A stretch of 64,000 bases of DNA from Gnetum montanum (taxonomy: Eukaryota; Streptophyta; Gnetopsida; Gnetales; Gnetaceae). Both the position numbers and the translations under genes were made by a program. The number at the start of each line of letters is the position of its first letter. The stretch's first letter is position 1. The notes under the pieces were generated by a model. That model saw nothing but the letters and a program-made list of their open reading frames with translations. It had not been told where the DNA came from and searched no databases. Below, piece by piece: positions 59,963 through 64,000 of this stretch. Location of the stretch: assembly GCA_015680685.1 (NCBI GenBank), contig MNCI01036774.1, positions 689,240 to 753,239 on the forward strand. Reading direction: 5' to 3'.

Positions 59963-60877
59963 GATGAAGTATCAATAGTCAATGCGTTTACTAGGCCGTG
60001 TATACAGGACCCTATATATGCGACTGTGTTGACGCGGCCTTGTATACGTGGCCCCATCAACACATCCTTCCATGCATTGACGTGGCCCTATTTACGTAGA
60101 GCCTATTTTGACCTATAAATAAAAGTTCTTCTGCTTCTCTTAGGCATCTTTTTGTCAATTGTAGCGAAGCTCTTGCAGTTTGTTCCCGCAAGAGATAGAA
60201 TATTTTTCAAGTGCCCGTAGTAGGTGTAAGAAAGGTGTTCGGCTCTTTATTCGAGCACTAATGTACCTGAGCCCATTGGCATGAACAAGAATAAAGATGA
60301 GCTTTTCGATCATTCCTTGCAGAAATTGGACTTAGTTATTTACTACATTTAATAGTTTAAATATTTCCATGCTTTAATAGTTCTTAAGTTTATCTTGTTA
60401 TTATTTTAATTTCTATCGCTTGTTTATAGTTCGTAGGAGTCATAAGTATGACCATCTCGAACATAAACCCAACGCTTGGCAACCCAGTGACGCTTAATGT
60501 CTGGTAATCCAGTAGTGGTTAGGGGATGCTTAAGGTGTGCATGGAAGATGGGATCCAATACTTATGCTATGAATAGTTAAGATATAGATTAGGATAATTA
60601 GAGATTGGATAATATTTCATTCCTTATTTTCCATACCTTAATTAGATGCCAAAAGATAAAGTAAAAAGCTATAAAAATTAGTTGCCTCAATGTCACTTAA
60701 CCATCACCACTAGATCATCACAAGTGAGGTTGGGAAGACAAAGACCATTCTAACCAAGAGTTTGCTAGTTAAGGTATGGTGTATGCAAAGTGCTTATAGT
60801 CTACAGAATTCGACCGAGTCGCATGTGAATGCCCATGATTTTCATGGTTGGGCATAGGGGTACCTAGCTGCTCATCA
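59963..60877 (+). repeat. 3' LTR of element D
   Basis: 915 bp; TATAAATA at 60114-60121; U3 longer than in the 5' LTR, with extra GTATAC/TATATGCG words (60000-60060). Ends CTCATCA and is followed by GTCAT. Confidence 0.94.
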
Positions 60878-60882
60878 GTCAT

Positions 60883-62300
60883 GTTATGTGGGACATTTGT
60901 ACTTCTCACAAAGAGGATGGTTGATGAGAATTCATGAATTTTTATAAGGGTATTGTTTTATGTGCCAATTGGGTGGTTAAATGCTTATTTGATATAGAGT
61001 CTTGAAAGATTTTATTTTTAGAAGTGCATTTAGATGGATAAGCCAAAAGGTAGTGGTTACTAGAGAGGTACTCATTTTTTTAATTAGATTCTTTTTCCAA
61101 AATGCATTACTATATTAGGTTATATTTTCATAAAGCATATTTGGAAGGCTTAAAGTGTTATTAGTGAATTTTGAAACTTTAATAATATTATTATTTCTAC
61201 CTCTATGCTTGATAAGCTTTCTCCTTAGTGGTTTCCAATTAATAATGAACCATAGGCTATTAAGCATTCACATGATGTAAGCTTGGCATTTCCTCTATTT
61301 TATGTCTTCACATGCATAATCACTAGATTACTTGATCTAAGTTTCCAAGTTTCTATGGTAGTAATATTTCTAAAAAGTCTACATTTTTTTTATTTGTTGG
61401 ATAGTTTGGATAGAAGTGTAGCTATTCAAGATCCTCATAATGATTTCCTTAATTTTTCTTGGATTATTTACCATAATTTTTTTCATATTGATCCAATATT
61501 ATGTATACTCGTATTCATTATAATACTAATATTTGATCAAGATTCAATTATCTTTGAAAGGTTAATCAAAATATCCAATGATGTAAGTAATGAATTCATA
61601 AGACATGGAATGACACTAACTTTTCAAATATTAGACATTTTCTATTATACTTGATTCAACAAGATTTACCTAATAGTATTCAACACTCTCATTTATGTGT
61701 TCATAACCCAAGATGTCCTATCTGTAACATGGAAGAAGATATGTTCATCTATTTTTATTTTTTACTTGTCGTCTTACTCATAGCTCTTGAATTTAGTGTG
61801 GCAAGTATTTACATGGTTCTCAATTAGAATTCGATGAATTTTTATTTGGTGACACTTCTCAACTTCAAAGATTTCCACTTCATAATTGGTGTTGCTTTCA
61901 TCCTCTTATCCTTTATGTCATCCAAAAGTTTTGATGTAATGTGGTTTTTCACAAAGATTCTCTAGCCAATTTTCTTCCTTTGTCAGTTTAAGGTGACATC
62001 ATTCAGTAGCTAATACTTCAGCTAAATTCCTAATTATTTCTCTTTATAGTTTTATTTTTTTATTAACAAGAAGGATTTAGTAGGAAGTGAAAATCCATTT
62101 GGGCACTTTTAAAAAAAGGAGAGGCTTGATCCTTTTCCTACCCTAGAGGGAAGGTTTTCTAGGAGTGGTTGTAGGGATGAAATCCTAAAAATCCATCTCC
62201 AAAACCATTGGGCCTTTTCTTTTTGTTGTTTTGGAGTTTCTTCTCTACATCTCTACTTTTGTACTTTGATTCTAGTTTTTTAAATATATTTTTTGGGGTC
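60883..62300 (+). pseudogene. LINE polymerase C-terminal part and 3' UTR, split by element D (second half)
   Basis: Continues the LINE from 47632. MWDICTSHKEDG is followed by stops, then LCANWVVKCLFDIES, the pattern W-x-x-(I/V)C-x-x-(K)-x-GG then N-x-A/W-V-x-K seen after LINE RT domains. The zinc-binding RT domain lies near 61700-61790 (NPRCPICNMEED, a CxxC followed by FTCRLTHSS after a frameshift). An open frame of 123 codons at 61283-61654 lies between and includes SLDRSVAIQDPHNDFLNF; I cannot place it precisely in the LINE. The last 300 bp (to TTTGTACTTTGATTCTAG near 62255) look like a LINE 3' UTR. Confidence 0.65.
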
Positions 62301-62409
62301 TAAAATCCCCATAATATAATATATTATTAAATATCTTAAATATACCCTTATACTTAAAAACCAAGCATAAGAAAATTAATAATAAACCTAAGATCTTATT
62401 TTCAATACA

Positions 62410-62450
62410 TCAAGGTGTTACACACTTCCACCCTAAGGGATCTTCATTCT
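62410..62450 (-). repeat. Possible chromovirus PPT/3' LTR junction
   Basis: On the minus strand CCCTTAGGGTGGAAG is followed by TGTGTAACACC, resembling a purine tract beside an LTR start. It parallels the junction at 3065. If real, the element whose PBS is at 63105 is internally deleted to about 0.7 kb, or these are two elements. Confidence 0.35.
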
Positions 62451-62899
62451 TAAAGATAGAAAACAAAAATTTATCTCTCCAAAGAAAATCCACATGCCAT
62501 CATTATGTACAACAATAGCTCTAAGGTTTATACCCATTACTCATGTTATTCCTTTTTAATTCAAATTACTTTTGCAAAATTAAAGTTTTTCAACCACTAA
62601 TCATGCATTTTATGATCACAAATCATGTCATCTACCATGCTCTATGATCATGCATAAATGCAAACTTTTTTATGATATTTATTCCAATATCTTTTATCTT
62701 TCTTTAGACCTTTGGAGATTCTTGTACTATATTCCATAATTTTCCACCACTTGAAAGTATAAGTTTTTCTCCAAAAATATGATTTCATATGGTATATAAA
62801 TTCATTTCAAGAATTCCATAAAATAAGAAATATAACATATTCTTCAAAACTACACTTTTCTACAATATAAACTTTTATTTTGTAGATCCATCAATTTGA

Positions 62900-63049
62900 T
62901 AAAGTAACATATGATATAAAAATTTACTTTCTTATAACATGGACATCTAAAATACTGTTGTAAGCATTACAAGAAATTACTTCCATACCCTATAAACCTA
63001 GTGCATTTCTATACAATCTTCCTTTTTCATTATCTTTCTTAGATGCCAT
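62900..63049 (-). pseudogene. Possible chromovirus gag N-terminus
   Basis: Minus-strand ATG at 63049, 45 bases after the PBS, reads MASKKDNEKGRLYRNALGL and then a stop. Position fits a gag start; the sequence is too short to assign by motif. Confidence 0.35.
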
Positions 63050-63093
63050 CTATAAAAATTTGAACAAATGTCTAATCAATGATCTAAAGCCAT

Positions 63094-63105
63094 GCTCTAA
63101 TATCA
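63094..63105 (-). promoter_or_regulatory. tRNA-Met-type primer binding site of a chromovirus
   Basis: Minus strand TGATATTAGAGC followed by ATGG matches TGGTATCAGAGC(ATGG), the usual plant chromovirus PBS, with two transitions. The LTR should lie to its right. Confidence 0.6.
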
Positions 63106-63108
63106 AAC

Positions 63109-64000
63109 TATCACACATGAAAACTTGTATGTTGAAAAGTAATTAAAGCTTAACCATCTAAGGGGCATGATAAATAAAAACTTAATCATTTAATAAATCC
63201 TTAAGAAACTTTAGTACTTACAAAACTATATAAACATATAAATTTACCTAAACACTTAGTAACTTAGAAATTGCTTGAAAATCCACATTAACTTATTAAT
63301 ATCTAGTTAAGTCTTATTATAATATAACATCAGAGTTTAACAGAAAGTTCTTATTTATGATAAAAATAAAAATCCATTGAATATCCAAAACATAACATTA
63401 GATATATAAAGAAATATTCTTCACCTAGAACACATTTCTTAGATATCAACACTTCTATTGCATACTCTAATCTAGAATCTGTACCATTACTAAGAAACTT
63501 TAGCCAAGTCTTCTAAGTAAAATCTACATGAAACACATGTAGGAAGGATTAGAACATCTTCATAGTAGAGGAAACCATCTTGGTGCCATTTGAAATAGGC
63601 TAGAAGATGGGTTCCATGCTACAAAATTTACTGTTAGAACCAATAGGGATTACATATTAACTAAACCATTAATCAAATCCATGATCATTAACTTCTTGAT
63701 TAACCAAAATCATAAACCTAACCATTAATGTGATATTATATCATTAACCCATGATTGTAATGTTGACAATATTCCCATGGGGTTTCCAACATCATATATT
63801 AGAATAACTACAAGATTGATACTAACTTAAACTAGCCATTAAGGACTATTTGGTGTAATATCCCATCTATTTAGATTAATCCTCATGCATAATAGTGTAG
63901 AACTATTGGGTTAGAAAATCCTCATAAATGTCAATTTACCAATTGTTACATTACATTATGATTAGCATCAATCCTATAGCTACCCTAAGGTCCTAGCTTC
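63109..64000 (-). mobile_element. 5' LTR of a chromovirus, truncated by window end
   Basis: AT-rich noncoding tract starting TATCACAC on the plus strand (a likely mutated TGTCACAC LTR end) right next to the PBS. No gene. The other LTR end is outside the window. Confidence 0.5.

Larger units (their letters stand above)
47638..60877 (+). mobile_element. Athila-like LTR retrotransposon D with extra 3' gene (TSD GTCAT)
   Basis: A 13,240-bp element, LTRs of 890 and 915 bp, perfect duplication GTCAT at 47633-47637 and 60878-60882. It belongs to the same family as A-C in gag, pol, R and U5, but has a different U3 and a 3' region about 3 kb longer that holds ORF3. It keeps FMDD in RT and all three acidic residues of integrase, though stops and frameshifts inactivate it. 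It inserted into a LINE. Confidence 0.95.

Overview
The window looks like intergenic DNA from a large, repeat-filled seed-plant genome. It is AT-rich, I recognise no host gene, tRNA or rRNA, and nearly all of it is transposable-element sequence at various stages of decay. The elements are plant-type: Athila-like Ty3/gypsy retrotransposons primed by tRNA-Asp, chromovirus-type Ty3/gypsy relics and a plant LINE. The age and decay of the copies would suit a gymnosperm or another giant genome, but the sequence does not identify the species.

Four near-full-length Athila-like elements of one family dominate. A lies at 6542-16675 (+), B at 18664-28594 (-), C at 33124-43996 (+) and D at 47638-60877 (+). 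Each has two LTRs with TGATG...CATCA-type ends. A, C and D have perfect 5-bp target-site duplications (CTTGC, TATGC, GTCAT); B has a 4/5 match (ATATT/AAATT). The order inside is PBS, gag, protease, reverse transcriptase/RNase H, integrase, a long 3' region, PPT, LTR. All pol genes are broken by stops (mostly TAG/TGA), frameshifts and catalytic substitutions. D is the best preserved, and it carries an extra 2.85-kb gene (ORF3) in the env position, with a coiled-coil C-terminal half. Two solo LTRs with perfect duplications (1172-1990 and 41010-41937, the latter inside C) and an LTR end at 1-36 belong to the same superfamily.

Older DNA surrounds these insertions. At 37-6536 there is a minus-strand chromovirus relic with a long decayed 3' LTR; a sequence homologous to that LTR region recurs at about 44740-46285. 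At 16681-18663 and 28600-29110 (one tract before B inserted) there is AT-rich DNA with a recurring TTGGTTCTA phrase. At 29.6-32.5 kb there are unrecognised ORF remnants, one coiled-coil-like. At 47290-47632 and 60883-62300 lie the two halves of a plus-strand LINE split by D. At 62.4-64 kb there is a further minus-strand chromovirus end with a tRNA-Met-type PBS.

The most interesting signals are in the noncoding parts of the Athila-like family. (1) A small hairpin with an internal TTCAAA bulge lies downstream of pol; it occurs once in B and C, twice in D and three times in A, and its arms differ between copies in compensatory ways. (2) The LTR promoters share R/U5 but carry different short-repeat arrays upstream of a common TATAAATA. 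(3) D has a second array of the same style, with its own TATA-like run, just upstream of ORF3. (4) The PPT-like motif CAGTCATGGGGG recurs at the end of pol, mid-way through the 3' region and at the LTR. (5) A CAG/TAG-ATG splice-acceptor-like junction precedes the 3' ORF in B, C and D.
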